A stretch of 64,000 nt of DNA from Cereibacter sphaeroides (GTDB lineage Bacteria; Pseudomonadota; Alphaproteobacteria; Rhodobacterales; Rhodobacteraceae). The position numbers were made by a program, and so were the translations under genes. Positions 34,590 to 43,262 of this stretch are shown in pieces (positions within the stretch are counted from its first letter, which is position 1; each line of letters opens with the position of its first letter). Where the stretch lies: the NCBI GenBank assembly GCA_003243455.1, contig QFQS01000002.1:248001-312000 (forward strand), in the 5' to 3' direction. The notes beneath the pieces are model-generated. The model saw only the letters and a list, made by a program, of their open reading frames with translations, did no database searches and was not told the origin of the DNA.

Positions 34590-35564
34590 ATGCTTGCTCT
34601 CTCTTACCGTCGCCGCTTCTCCGATCTGGAAGAACAAGAGGTTCTTGCGCTGGCCATATCTTCGGAAGAGGACGACGCCCGGATCTATCGAAGCTACGCC
34701 GATCATCTGCGCCTGCAGTATCCCGCTTCTGCCGCAGTTTTTGACGGGATGGCAGCAGAAGAGGATGAACATCGCCGCCGCCTGATCGAACGCCATCGTG
34801 CGCGCTTTGGCGAGGTTATCCCGCTGATCCGGCGCGAGCATGTGGCGGGCTTTTACGCGCGCAAGCCGGTGTGGCTGTCGCGCACTCTGACGCTGGACCA
34901 AATTCGCGCCGAGGTTCATGGGATGGAGCGGCAGGCGCAGCGGTTCTATGAACACGCTATTGCCGCCAGCACCGACGCCGAAACGCGGCAGTTGCTGGGC
35001 GATCTGGCCGCAGCCGAGGCCCGCCACGATGCGGCGGCGGACCGGCTGGAGGCCAGCCATCTGGACCCGGCCACGCGTGGTGCGGAAGACAGCGATGCGA
35101 GGCGGCAGTTCATCCTGACCTGGGTTCAGCCAGGACTGGCGGGTCTGATGGACGGATCGGTCAGCACGCTGGCGCCGATCTTTGCCACGGCCTTCGCAAC
35201 GCAGGACACGCATACGACCCTGCTGGTGGGGCTGGCCTCGGCGACGGGCGCCGGCATCTCGATGGGGTTCACCGAGGCCGCGCATGACGATGGTGTGCTG
35301 TCGGGGCGCGGTTCGCCGATCAAGCGCGGGCTGGCCTCGGGTGTGATGACGACCATCGGTGGCATGGGTCATGCGCTGCCGTATCTGATCCCTGATTTCC
35401 GGCTGGCCACGACCATCGCCATCATCATCGTCTTCTGCGAGCTTTGGGCCATCGCCTGGATCCAGAACCGCTACATGGACACGCCGTTCCTGCGTGCGGC
35501 TTTGCAGGTGGTGGTTGGCGGCGCGCTTGTTTTCGCGGCAGGCGTGCTGATCGGGGCGGGATGA
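34590..35564 (+). CDS. mbfA: Membrane-bound ferritin MbfA (iron exporter)
   Basis: This is a roughly 324-residue protein with an N-terminal ferritin-like (erythrin/rubrerythrin) domain of about 170 residues. Glu/His-rich di-iron helices are in AISSEEDDARIYRSYADHL, MAAEEDEHRRR and AAAEARHDAAAD. The C-terminal VIT1/CCC1-type membrane domain has about five segments (from about residue 185). This is the domain order of MbfA, an iron and H2O2-linked exporter in Alphaproteobacteria. The start is an ATG at 34590 directly downstream of an ICE palindrome, so Irr control is expected. The TetR gene is divergent. Confidence 0.92.
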   Translation: MLALSYRRRFSDLEEQEVLALAISSEEDDARIYRSYADHLRLQYPASAAVFDGMAAEEDEHRRRLIERHRARFGEVIPLIRREHVAGFYARKPVWLSRTLTLDQIRAEVHGMERQAQRFYEHAIAASTDAETRQLLGDLAAAEARHDAAADRLEASHLDPATRGAEDSDARRQFILTWVQPGLAGLMDGSVSTLAPIFATAFATQDTHTTLLVGLASATGAGISMGFTEAAHDDGVLSGRGSPIKRGLASGVMTTIGGMGHALPYLIPDFRLATTIAIIIVFCELWAIAWIQNRYMDTPFLRAALQVVVGGALVFAAGVLIGAG

Positions 35565-35584
35565 AGGGGGGCTGCCTGCCCCCC

Positions 35585-35632
35585 GATGGCCTTCGGCCAT
35601 TCCCCCCGAGGATATTTGAGAACAGAAGAAGG
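35585..35632 (+). repeat. Short dispersed intergenic motif (hairpin plus TATTTGAG...AGAAGAAG), copy 1
   Basis: ATGGCC-TTC-GGCCAT (35585-35599) is followed by CCCCCCGAGGA, TATTTGAG and AGAAGAAG. A second copy with the same core lies at 55251-55301. Both sit just after plus-strand genes. I recall similar motifs as common in Rhodobacteraceae intergenic DNA, but cannot verify copy number here. Confidence 0.5.
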
Positions 35633-35699
35633 CAGGTGCGGTTGCATCGCGGTAGCCGCCATGAAACCCTGATACCCAAGCCTTTCCGAAAGCCTGTCC

Positions 35700-36638
35700 A
35701 TGCTGCCCATCCTTCTAAAGACGCTGCCCTTCTTCGCGCTGATCGCGGTGGGCTATGCGGCGGGGCGCAGCCGGTTCTTTCCGCCCGAAGCGACGGCCTG
35801 GCTGACCAAGTTCATCTTCTACTTCGCGCTGTCGGCCATGCTGTTCCGCTTTGCGGCCAACCTGTCGCTGGCAGAGATTTGGTCGACTCGGTTTGTGCTG
35901 GCCTATCTGACGGGATGTTTCGCAGTCTATGCGCTGGCCATGGTACTGGCCTTTGCGCGACGGATCCCGGCGGAGGAAGCGGCGATCGAGGCGCAATGTG
36001 CGGTAATCGGCAATACCGGCTTTCTGGGCGTGCCGATGCTGGTGGCCTTGCTTGGGCCGCAGGCGGCGGGGCCGGTGCTGATGGTGCTGACCATCGACCT
36101 GATCGTGTTTTCCACGATCTTCACGCTGGTCATCACGGGGCGGCGGGGCGGTCGGATAACGCTGGGGTTGCTGCGGGTTCTGGTCGTCGGACTGCTGGCC
36201 AATCCAATGATCGTCTCAATGGGTGCAGGGCTGGTCTGGTCGGGCGTGGGCCTGCCTGTGCCGGATGTGCTGAACGACTTCCTGCTGCTGCTGGGCGCTG
36301 CCGCGACGCCGGGCGCGCTGTTTGCCATCGGCGCCTCGCTCGCCTCGAAATCGGCGGAGAGGCTGGCGGTGGCCGGTTGGCTCAGTTTCGCCAAGCTGGT
36401 GCTGCATCCAGCGGCGGTGGCCTTTGCCGCGCTGGTCTTGTTCAAGGTGCCGATGCCGCAGGCGGGGGTGATGATTGCCGCAGCCGCGCTTCCCGTGGCG
36501 GGAAATGTCTATATCCTTGCGCAGCATTATGGGGTAGCGCCGCAGCGGGTTTCGACTTCGATACTGATTTCGACGGCGTTCAGCATCCTGACGGTCACGG
36601 CGGTCATCGCCTGGGTCACTGCTGCGCCGGACTTCTGA
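35700..36638 (+). CDS. AEC family transporter (auxin efflux carrier-like)
   Basis: This 312-residue inner-membrane protein has about ten hydrophobic segments. The family-typical opening LPFFALIAVGYAAGR and internal AVIGNTGFLGVPMLVALLG (NTG-x-x-G discontinuous helix) are present, and the second half has the matching AASLPVAGNVYILAQHYG-like block. AEC transporters export or import organic acids or amino acids; the substrate is unknown. It precedes fghA by 13 bases. Confidence 0.88.
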   Translation: MLPILLKTLPFFALIAVGYAAGRSRFFPPEATAWLTKFIFYFALSAMLFRFAANLSLAEIWSTRFVLAYLTGCFAVYALAMVLAFARRIPAEEAAIEAQCAVIGNTGFLGVPMLVALLGPQAAGPVLMVLTIDLIVFSTIFTLVITGRRGGRITLGLLRVLVVGLLANPMIVSMGAGLVWSGVGLPVPDVLNDFLLLLGAAATPGALFAIGASLASKSAERLAVAGWLSFAKLVLHPAAVAFAALVLFKVPMPQAGVMIAAAALPVAGNVYILAQHYGVAPQRVSTSILISTAFSILTVTAVIAWVTAAPDF

Positions 36639-36651
36639 CGAAAGGACAAAG

Positions 36652-37482
36652 ATGCGAACGATCTCTGAAAACCGCGCCTTCGGTGGCGTGCAGGGGGTTT
36701 ACGCCCATGCCTCGGACGCCTGCGCCTGCGAGATGACGTTCGGGCTTTTCCTGCCCGCCGAGGCCGAGCGCGACCCCGTGCCGGTGGTGTGGTATCTGTC
36801 GGGTCTGACCTGCACGCATGAGAATGCGATGGTGAAAGCAGGCGCGCAGAAATGGGCGGCTGAGGCAGGCGTTGCACTGGTATTCCCCGACACCAGCCCT
36901 CGCGGCGAGGGCGTAGCCAATGACGCGGCGTTTGATCTGGGCCAGGGCGCAGGGTTCTATGTCAACGCGACCGAGGCCCCGTGGAGCCTGCATTTCCGCA
37001 TGTGGGACTATGTGACGGATGAATTGCCGCGGCTGTTGTTCTCTGCCTTTCCCTTGGCCGAGGAGCGGCAGGCGATCACAGGACATTCCATGGGCGGGCA
37101 TGGCGCGCTGACCATCGCGATGAGTTTTCCGGGGCGGTTTCGCTCGGTTTCCGCCTTTGCGCCGATCTGCAATCCGACGGCCAGCGACTGGGGGCGAAAG
37201 CAGTTCACGGCCTATCTGGGCCAGGACGAGGCGAAATGGGCGCCGCATGATGCGAGCCTCTTGATGAAGAAGCGCGGGTTCGATGGGCCGATCCTGATTG
37301 ACCAAGGGACGCAGGATCAGTTCCTGGACCTTCTGCGGCCAGAGGCGCTGGCCAAGGCGATGATCACCCGGCGGCAGAATGGCGCGATACGGATGCAGAA
37401 GGGCTACGACCACAGCTATTTCTTCGTGGCGAGCTTCATGGAGGAGCACATCGGGTTCCACGCCCAGGCGCTGTATGACTGA
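36652..37482 (+). CDS. fghA: S-formylglutathione hydrolase
   Basis: This 276-residue esterase-D-type alpha/beta hydrolase releases formate and glutathione from S-formylglutathione. The nucleophile elbow is GHSMGGHGAL (Ser146). YLSGLTCTHENAMVKAGAQ is the family signature near residue 50, and the terminal catalytic histidine is in GYDHSYFFVASF. It completes the glutathione pathway started by the dehydrogenase at 30891, though 4.6 kb of other genes lie between. It overlaps the next gene by eight bases. Confidence 0.95.
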   Translation: MRTISENRAFGGVQGVYAHASDACACEMTFGLFLPAEAERDPVPVVWYLSGLTCTHENAMVKAGAQKWAAEAGVALVFPDTSPRGEGVANDAAFDLGQGAGFYVNATEAPWSLHFRMWDYVTDELPRLLFSAFPLAEERQAITGHSMGGHGALTIAMSFPGRFRSVSAFAPICNPTASDWGRKQFTAYLGQDEAKWAPHDASLLMKKRGFDGPILIDQGTQDQFLDLLRPEALAKAMITRRQNGAIRMQKGYDHSYFFVASFMEEHIGFHAQALYD

Positions 37483-37933
37483 GACGCGAGTCTTCGTGGA
37501 TGCCGACGCCTGCCCGGTCAAGGCAGAGGCGGAACGGGTGGCGGTTCGGCACGGGGTGCGGATGTTCATGGTGTCGAACGGCGGCATCCGCCCCTCGGCA
37601 AATCCGCTGGTGGAGTCGGTTTTCGTTTCCGAAGGCGCGGATGAGGCGGACAAATGGATCGCCGAACATGCCGGGCCGAATGATGTGGTGGTGACGGGTG
37701 ACATCCCGCTCGCCGCCAAATGCGTGGCGGCGGGCGCGCGCGTGGTGAAGCACAATGGCGAAGTGCTGAACGTGGCCAATATAGGCATGGTCCTGGCCAG
37801 CCGCGATCTGGCAGCAGACCTGCGCGCCGCCGATCCGTTCCGGCAGGGCGGTGGCCGGATGTTTTCAAAGACGGACCGGTCGCGGTTCCTGGATGTGCTG
37901 GACCGGACCATACGGGCGGCGCGGGCAGGCTAG
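37475..37933 (+). CDS. YaiI/YqxD family (DUF188) protein
   Basis: This is a roughly 152-residue soluble protein with the family signature FVDADACPVKAEAERVA at the N-terminus, VVTGDIPLAAKCVAAGARV in the middle and ASRDLAADLRAADP later, and a C-terminal FSKTDRSRFLDVLDR. It has a PIN-like fold, but its activity is not established. The ATG (37475) overlaps the fghA stop, so it is translationally coupled. Confidence 0.92.
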   Translation: MTETRVFVDADACPVKAEAERVAVRHGVRMFMVSNGGIRPSANPLVESVFVSEGADEADKWIAEHAGPNDVVVTGDIPLAAKCVAAGARVVKHNGEVLNVANIGMVLASRDLAADLRAADPFRQGGGRMFSKTDRSRFLDVLDRTIRAARAG

Positions 37934-37987
37934 CGCGCGTCGCGGGCAGGACAGACTTGAGACGCCCGCAGGCGTCTGCTCCGCCCC

Positions 37988-38938
37988 GTGACCGCACAGA
38001 TTTCACCCCCGCGCAGACTGGCATTGATCGGCATTCTTTCGGCTGTCGGCGGATCGCTGGTTTTTTCCGTCAACGACGTGACGATCAAGTTCCTGAGCGG
38101 CGATTATGCGCTGCACGAACTTGTCCTGATCCGGTCCAGCATCGGGCTGATGGTGATGCTCTGCTTCATCCTGCCGTTTCAGGGCGGATTGCCCGCGCTG
38201 CGTACCAAGCGGCTGGGGGCGCATCTTTTGCGCGCGCTGTGTGTCGTGGCCTCGAACCTGTTCTACTTCCTCGGGCTGGCTGCGATGCCGCTGGCCGATG
38301 CGGTCGCGGTATTCTTCATCGCGCCCCTGCTGATCACCGCGTTGTCCGTGCCGATACTTGGCGAAAAGGTTGGGCCGCGCCGCTGGTTCGCCGTGGGTCT
38401 GGGCCTTGCCGGGGTGATCGTGATGCTGCGGCCGGGCGGCAGTACCTTTCATTGGGTCGCGCTTTTGCCGGTCGCCTCGGCGCTGTGCTATGCCTGTATG
38501 CATATGCTGACCCGGCACATGGGCATGACGGAAAAGGCCGCCACCATGGCCTTCTACGTGCAGCTATCTTTCATCACGGTCTGCCTGATCATGGGGCTGA
38601 TCGTCGGTGATGGGCATCTGGCGAACCAGAGCGACCCTTCGCTCGCCTTCCTGTTCCGGGGCTGGAGCTGGCCGCATCATGGCGACTGGCCGATCTTCCT
38701 CGCCTCCGGCACGGCTTCGGCGCTGGGCGGATTCTTCATCGCGCAGGCCTATCGCCTTTGCGAGGCGGGACTGGTGGCGCCGTTCGAATATGTCTCGATG
38801 CCGATGGCGATCTTCTGGGGGGCGACGGTCTTTGACACCTGGCCCGATACCACGGCGTGGATCGGCATAGCATTGATCTGCGGCGGCGGGCTTTACATGC
38901 TGTGGCGCGAGGCGGTGGTCAGGGGAGAAAAGCATTGA
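37988..38938 (+). CDS. DMT family (EamA) transporter
   Basis: This 316-residue inner-membrane protein has ten predicted hydrophobic segments in two EamA repeats. It starts at a GTG (37988), reading TAQISPPRRLALIGILSAVGG. Characteristic segments are VNDVTIKFLSGD and PLADAVAVFFIAPLLITALSVPILGEKVG, ending each repeat near conserved Glu. Drug/metabolite exporters of this type are diverse; the substrate is unknown. The stop overlaps the next start (TTGA). Confidence 0.88.
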   Translation: MTAQISPPRRLALIGILSAVGGSLVFSVNDVTIKFLSGDYALHELVLIRSSIGLMVMLCFILPFQGGLPALRTKRLGAHLLRALCVVASNLFYFLGLAAMPLADAVAVFFIAPLLITALSVPILGEKVGPRRWFAVGLGLAGVIVMLRPGGSTFHWVALLPVASALCYACMHMLTRHMGMTEKAATMAFYVQLSFITVCLIMGLIVGDGHLANQSDPSLAFLFRGWSWPHHGDWPIFLASGTASALGGFFIAQAYRLCEAGLVAPFEYVSMPMAIFWGATVFDTWPDTTAWIGIALICGGGLYMLWREAVVRGEKH

Positions 38939-39561
38939 CCGGGGTTGGTGCGGTGGTGTTCGACATCGGCAATGTCCTGATCGAATGGAATCCGGAACGT
39001 TATTACGAGAGCCAACTGGGGCGCGAGCGGCGGCTGCAGCTGTTCGCAGACGTGCCGCTGACCGAGATGAACATTGCCATAGATGCAGGCGCGCCGTTCC
39101 GCGAGACGATCTATGAGATGGCCGACCGACACCCCGACTGGGCCGATCCGATCCGCTGGTGGCACGACCGTTGGATCAAGATGGCCTCGCCCCGGATCGA
39201 ACATTCCATCGCGCTTTTGCGCGCCTTGCGGAAAAAGGGCGTTCCCGTCTTTGCCCTGACAAACTTTGGCACGTCCAGCTTTGCCTATGCCGAGACGCAG
39301 TACGACTTTTTCGGCGAGTTCGATCGCCGCTACATCTCGGGTCATCTGGGTGTGATCAAGCCCGATGCGGCGATCTATGAAGAGGTCGAGAAAGACAGCG
39401 GTCTTTCGCCCGAGGCATTGCTTTTCACCGACGACAAGCCCGAGAATATAGAGGCCGCCGCGGCACGGGGCTGGCAGGTGCATCTGTTCGAAAGTTCCCG
39501 TGGCTGGGCCGAAAGGCTGGTCGCAGCGGGGCTTCTGAACCAGCAGGAGGCAGGGCTATGA
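38935..39561 (+). CDS. HAD family phosphatase
   Basis: This is a roughly 208-residue haloacid-dehalogenase-superfamily phosphatase. Motif I is VVFDIGNVLIEWNPE (Asp nucleophile; DxG rather than DxD, as in YihX-like sugar phosphatases). The threonine motif ALTNFG is motif II, and IKPDAAIYE and FTDDKPENIEAA are motifs III and IV. I infer the start as TTG at 38935, overlapping the DMT stop and preceded by GGGGAGAAAAGCA. The next gene overlaps as ATGA, so three genes are coupled. Confidence 0.87.
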   Translation: MTGVGAVVFDIGNVLIEWNPERYYESQLGRERRLQLFADVPLTEMNIAIDAGAPFRETIYEMADRHPDWADPIRWWHDRWIKMASPRIEHSIALLRALRKKGVPVFALTNFGTSSFAYAETQYDFFGEFDRRYISGHLGVIKPDAAIYEEVEKDSGLSPEALLFTDDKPENIEAAAARGWQVHLFESSRGWAERLVAAGLLNQQEAGL

Positions 39562-40469
39562 CCGTCATGATCGGACCAGAGGCCGAGGCCAGGCTTAGCT
39601 GGGACGGGCTGGTTCAGGCGTTGATCGCGGGACATGAAAGGCCGGTGGCGGAGATCGGCGATACCTTCCTTTACCGACGCGAGGATACGCTTCTGAACCG
39701 GTCTGCCTGGATCGACGGGCTGGGACAACTGGTCAAGACGGCGACGATCTTTCCCGGCAACAAGGCGAAAGATTTGCCCACCGTCAACGGCGCGGTCACG
39801 CTTTACAGCGATGCCGACGGGACGCTGCAGGCGGTCATCGACTTTCACCTCGTGACGAAGTGGAAGACGGCCGGGGACAGCCTGCTGGCGGCCCGGCAAC
39901 TCGCCCGGCCCGAGAGCCGGTCGATCCTGATCCTTGGCGCCGGAACGGTCGCGCAGTCAATGGTCGAGGCCTATCGCAGCGCGTTTCCCGAAGCACAGTT
40001 CACATTCTGGAACCGGACACACGCGGCGGCAAAGGCGGCGGCGGCTGCCACCGGCGCGGTGGCGACACCCGATCTGGAGTCAGCCGTGCGCGCCGCCGAC
40101 ATCATTGCGACCGCGACCATGAGCCATGAGCCGCTGATCCGTGGCGAATGGCTGCAACCCGGCACACACCTGGACCTGATCGGGGCCTATCGCCCCGACA
40201 TGCGCGAGGTCGATGACGAAACCCTGCGTCGCGCCCGTATCTTTGTCGATGCGCGGGCGACGACGATCCACCACATCGGCGAACTGATGGACCCGATCGC
40301 GCGTGGCGTGATCTCGGAAAGCGATGTCGTTGCCGATTTCTACGACCTTGCCAAGGGCAGCTACGACCGGCGCGACCCCGATGAAATCACCCTGTCCAAG
40401 AACGGCGGCGGCGCGCATCTGGACCTGATGACCGCCGCCTACATCCTTGAGGCCTGGCGCGGGCGATAA
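39558..40469 (+). CDS. Ornithine cyclodeaminase / mu-crystallin family protein
   Basis: This 303-residue protein has a Rossmann NAD(P) site SILILGAGTVAQSMVEAYRSAFP at about residue 120 and the family block KTATIFPGN near the N-terminus. LDLIGAYRPDMREVDDETLRRARIFVDARA is the characteristic C-terminal half. Family members include ornithine cyclodeaminase and imine/ketimine reductases, so the exact reaction is undecided. The ATG overlaps the HAD stop by four bases. Confidence 0.9.
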   Translation: MTVMIGPEAEARLSWDGLVQALIAGHERPVAEIGDTFLYRREDTLLNRSAWIDGLGQLVKTATIFPGNKAKDLPTVNGAVTLYSDADGTLQAVIDFHLVTKWKTAGDSLLAARQLARPESRSILILGAGTVAQSMVEAYRSAFPEAQFTFWNRTHAAAKAAAAATGAVATPDLESAVRAADIIATATMSHEPLIRGEWLQPGTHLDLIGAYRPDMREVDDETLRRARIFVDARATTIHHIGELMDPIARGVISESDVVADFYDLAKGSYDRRDPDEITLSKNGGGAHLDLMTAAYILEAWRGR

Positions 40470-40475
40470 GCCGGT

Positions 40476-40835
40476 ATGCTTGTCATCGAGAATGTCATCA
40501 GCGACCGAGGCTCCAAATACGCAGTCTCGGGCGGCCCCTGCGCCTCGGAGGATGAGGCGCGCGAATTTCTGCGAGAACTCAAACGGAACAAGAAATTCGC
40601 CAAGGCCACCCACAATTCCTGGGCCGCCCTGTTCGACTCCGATCCGATCAAGAACGACGACGGTGAAGCGGGCGCGGGGATGGTGATCCTGCGCATGCTC
40701 GAGCGCGAAGGCCTGCGCAACCACATCGTCGTCGTCACCCGCTGGTTCGGCGGCAAACACCTGGGCGGCGACCGGTTCCGCCACGTGCAGGAAGCGGTGC
40801 GGATCTATCTGGCGGAAGCTGCCGACAAGGGATGA
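40476..40835 (+). CDS. YigZ/IMPACT N-terminal-domain protein (single domain)
   Basis: This 119-residue protein matches the IMPACT/UPF0029 N-terminal domain: ENVISDRGSKY, a middle helix, then VVVTRWFGGKHLGGDRFRHVQEAV, where the RxFGGxxLG motif is conserved. Full YigZ proteins of about 200 residues have a second domain that is missing here, so this is a one-domain version. It lies six bases after the cyclodeaminase gene. The domain's function is unclear. Confidence 0.82.
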   Translation: MLVIENVISDRGSKYAVSGGPCASEDEAREFLRELKRNKKFAKATHNSWAALFDSDPIKNDDGEAGAGMVILRMLEREGLRNHIVVVTRWFGGKHLGGDRFRHVQEAVRIYLAEAADKG

Positions 40836-40846
40836 GTTTCGGGAAA

Positions 40847-40923
40847 TGGTCGGAGCGAGAGGATTCGAACCTCCGACCCCCTGCTCCCGAAGCAGGTGCG
40901 CTACCAGGCTGCGCTACGCTCCG
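40847..40923 (-). tRNA. tRNA-Pro, anticodon CGG
   Basis: This is a 77-nt cloverleaf. The acceptor stem CGGAGCG pairs with CGCTCCG, the D-arm is GCGC...GCGC, and the anticodon arm CCTGC-TTCGGGA-GCAGG reads CGG. A 5-nt variable loop and a T-arm with TTCGAAT follow. The 3' CCA is encoded (40849-40847). The discriminator base is A. Confidence 0.97.
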
Positions 40924-40969
40924 ACCGTGGCGCTCGGTTAAACTGAACCTATCCGCTTTGCAAGGGGGC

Positions 40970-41932
40970 CTATTCGATGGAATCCCGCGCGGCAAGGCGG
41001 CTCAGCATAAGGCTGATGCGCGGCATGGTGCCCGTCTCGACGCGCGAGCGGGAATCGATGACGGGGCGGCTGGTCGCAACCTTGCCTCCGCCTTCGCGCA
41101 GGACGATGTAGACGCCGCTGGCGATGATCACTGCCGCGCCGATCAGCGTGTAGAGGTCGGGCGTTTCGCTGAAGAACATCGCGCCAAAGATCGCGGCCCA
41201 GATCATCTGCGAATATTGCATCGGCGCCACGATCACCGCCTCGGCGGCGCGATAAGCATAGATCACCAGCAGGGTCGCCGCGAAGTTGAAGATGGCGATG
41301 ATGCCCAAAAGGCCGATGTGTTCGATAGGCATGGGTTTGTAGACCAGCGGCAGCGCCAGCCCCATGACGGCAAAGTTGGCGACCATCGGGTAAAGCAGCA
41401 GGACGACGCTACGCTCATCCTGTCCGATCTTGCGCACGATAACCGAGGCGAGCGAGGAAAAGACCGCGGCCATGATCCCCGCCAGGTGGCCCCATTGCAG
41501 GTCGGCCTGTCCCGGCCTTAGCACGATGATCACGCCGATCAGGCCCACGACAACCGCCAAACCGCGGCGGATGCCCACGCGTTCCCCTAGAATCGGGATG
41601 GCGAGCAGCGTGATCAGCAGCGGCGTCGCAAACAGCAGGGCATAGGTCTGGGCCAGAGGCAGCACGGAAAAGGCGTAGAAGGCGCAAAGCCCGGTGATGA
41701 CGGCAGAGACGGTTCGGATGGCGGTCCACCACGGATGGCGCGGGCGCAGGTTGCCGTCGGTGCGGTCGTTCATCAGCATCAGCGTGGCCAGCGGGAAACC
41801 GAGAAGCACGCTGAAGAAGATGATCTGCACGGGGGAATAGATACCGCCAAGCGTCTTGACCACCACGTCATGGGTGGACCAGATCGCGAAAGCAAGCAGT
41901 GCCAGCAAGGCCCCGCGCAGGTTCGATTTCAT
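40970..41932 (-). CDS. DMT family (EamA) transporter
   Basis: This 320-residue inner-membrane protein has ten predicted hydrophobic segments in two EamA repeats, ending PLLITLLAIPILGERVG and QYSQMIWAAIFGAMFFSE. It follows leuB on the same strand, 102 bp downstream of the leuB stop. The cytoplasmic C-tail is rich in Arg and Ser. The substrate is unknown. It shares domain layout with the transporter at 37988 but is a distinct paralogue. Confidence 0.88.
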   Translation of the reverse strand: MKSNLRGALLALLAFAIWSTHDVVVKTLGGIYSPVQIIFFSVLLGFPLATLMLMNDRTDGNLRPRHPWWTAIRTVSAVITGLCAFYAFSVLPLAQTYALLFATPLLITLLAIPILGERVGIRRGLAVVVGLIGVIIVLRPGQADLQWGHLAGIMAAVFSSLASVIVRKIGQDERSVVLLLYPMVANFAVMGLALPLVYKPMPIEHIGLLGIIAIFNFAATLLVIYAYRAAEAVIVAPMQYSQMIWAAIFGAMFFSETPDLYTLIGAAVIIASGVYIVLREGGGKVATSRPVIDSRSRVETGTMPRISLMLSRLAARDSIE

Positions 41933-42034
41933 CGCCGCGATCCTCCCCCGCCACTGATGCCGTCGGGGAAGTTGAAGCGCAAGCGCGCGGCGCTGGCAGA
42001 GGCGGCAAATTGAACGGTTGCCGCCAGCTGAAAC

Positions 42035-43162
42035 CTATGCGTGAACGCGCGCTTGCAGGCTGTCGTCCAGCGCCTTGAGGATCGCCGCGCCCATCTCGGT
42101 CGTCGAGACCGAGGTGCCGCCCGATGGGCCAAGCAGGTCGGCGGTGCGGATGCCATCGGCCAGCACCTTTTCGACGGCCTGCTCGACGCGCGTCGCCTCA
42201 TCCCCCAGATCGAAGGAATAGCGCAGCGCCATGGCAAAGCTGAGGATACAGGCAATCGGGTTCGCCTTGCCGGTTCCGGCAATATCGGGGGCCGAGCCGT
42301 GGACGGGCTCATACAGTGCCTTCGGGCGGCCGTTTGCCGCTGGTGCGCCAAGGCTGGCCGAGGGCAGCATGCCCAAGCTGCCAGTCAGCATCGCGGCGCA
42401 GTCGGACAGAACGTCGCCAAACAGGTTGTCGGTCACGATCACGTCGAACTGCTTGGGCCAGCGGACCAGCTGCATCGCGCCGTTGTCGGCATACATGTGC
42501 GACAGCTCGACATCGGGGTATTCGTTATCGTGGACCCACTGGACTTCCTCGCGCCACAGGATGCCGGATTCCATGACGTTCGCCTTTTCCATCGAGCACA
42601 GCTTGTTGCTGCGGCGACGGGCAAGCTCAAAGGCAGAGCGGGCGACGCGGCGGATCTCGTTGGTGGTGTAGCGCTGGGTATTCACGCCGACGCGGCCACC
42701 TTCATTGTCCGGGAAGATGCCGCGCGGTTCGCCGAAATAGACGCCGCTGGTCAGTTCGCGGACGATGACGATGTCCAGACCCGCGACGACCTCTTTCTTG
42801 AGCGAGGAAAAGTCGGCCAGCGCATCGAAGCATTGCGCGGGACGCAGGTTCGAGAACAGATCCATTTCCTTGCGCAGGCGCAACAGGCCGCGCTCGGGCT
42901 TCACGCTGAAATCCAGCACGTCGTATTTCGGACCACCGACGGCCCCCAGCAGGACGGCATCGGCCGCCAGAGCCTTTTCCATCGTGGCGTCCGACAGCGG
43001 CACACCGTGGACGTCATAGGCGGCGCCGCCGACCAGATCCTCGGTCACGTCGAAGTGGATGCCGCGCTTGGCGCCGAACCAGCCGATAAGCTTTTTCACC
43101 TCGGCCATCACCTCGGGGCCGATGCCGTCGCCGGGCAGGATAAGCAGGGAAGGATTGGCCAA
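42035..43162 (-). CDS. leuB: 3-isopropylmalate dehydrogenase
   Basis: This is a roughly 375-residue NAD-dependent enzyme that oxidatively decarboxylates 3-isopropylmalate in leucine synthesis. N-terminal LLILPGDGIGPEVMAEV, the Arg-rich substrate loop and the C-terminal NAD-site signature YEPVHGSAPDIAGTGKANP are present. I chose the TTG at 43162, preceded by AAAGGGGACCTGCC, because LANPSLLILPGDG is the normal start of the family. The frame is open further upstream but is not family-like. Confidence 0.96.
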   Translation of the reverse strand: MANPSLLILPGDGIGPEVMAEVKKLIGWFGAKRGIHFDVTEDLVGGAAYDVHGVPLSDATMEKALAADAVLLGAVGGPKYDVLDFSVKPERGLLRLRKEMDLFSNLRPAQCFDALADFSSLKKEVVAGLDIVIVRELTSGVYFGEPRGIFPDNEGGRVGVNTQRYTTNEIRRVARSAFELARRRSNKLCSMEKANVMESGILWREEVQWVHDNEYPDVELSHMYADNGAMQLVRWPKQFDVIVTDNLFGDVLSDCAAMLTGSLGMLPSASLGAPAANGRPKALYEPVHGSAPDIAGTGKANPIACILSFAMALRYSFDLGDEATRVEQAVEKVLADGIRTADLLGPSGGTSVSTTEMGAAILKALDDSLQARVHA

Positions 43163-43262
43163 GGCAGGTCCCCTTTGGGCTCGAATGAATGTCCCCGCCC
43201 GCCTAGCCAATGGGGACAAAAGGGTCAAGCGATGCCGGGTGTTTTCCGCGACCTGGCAGCGA

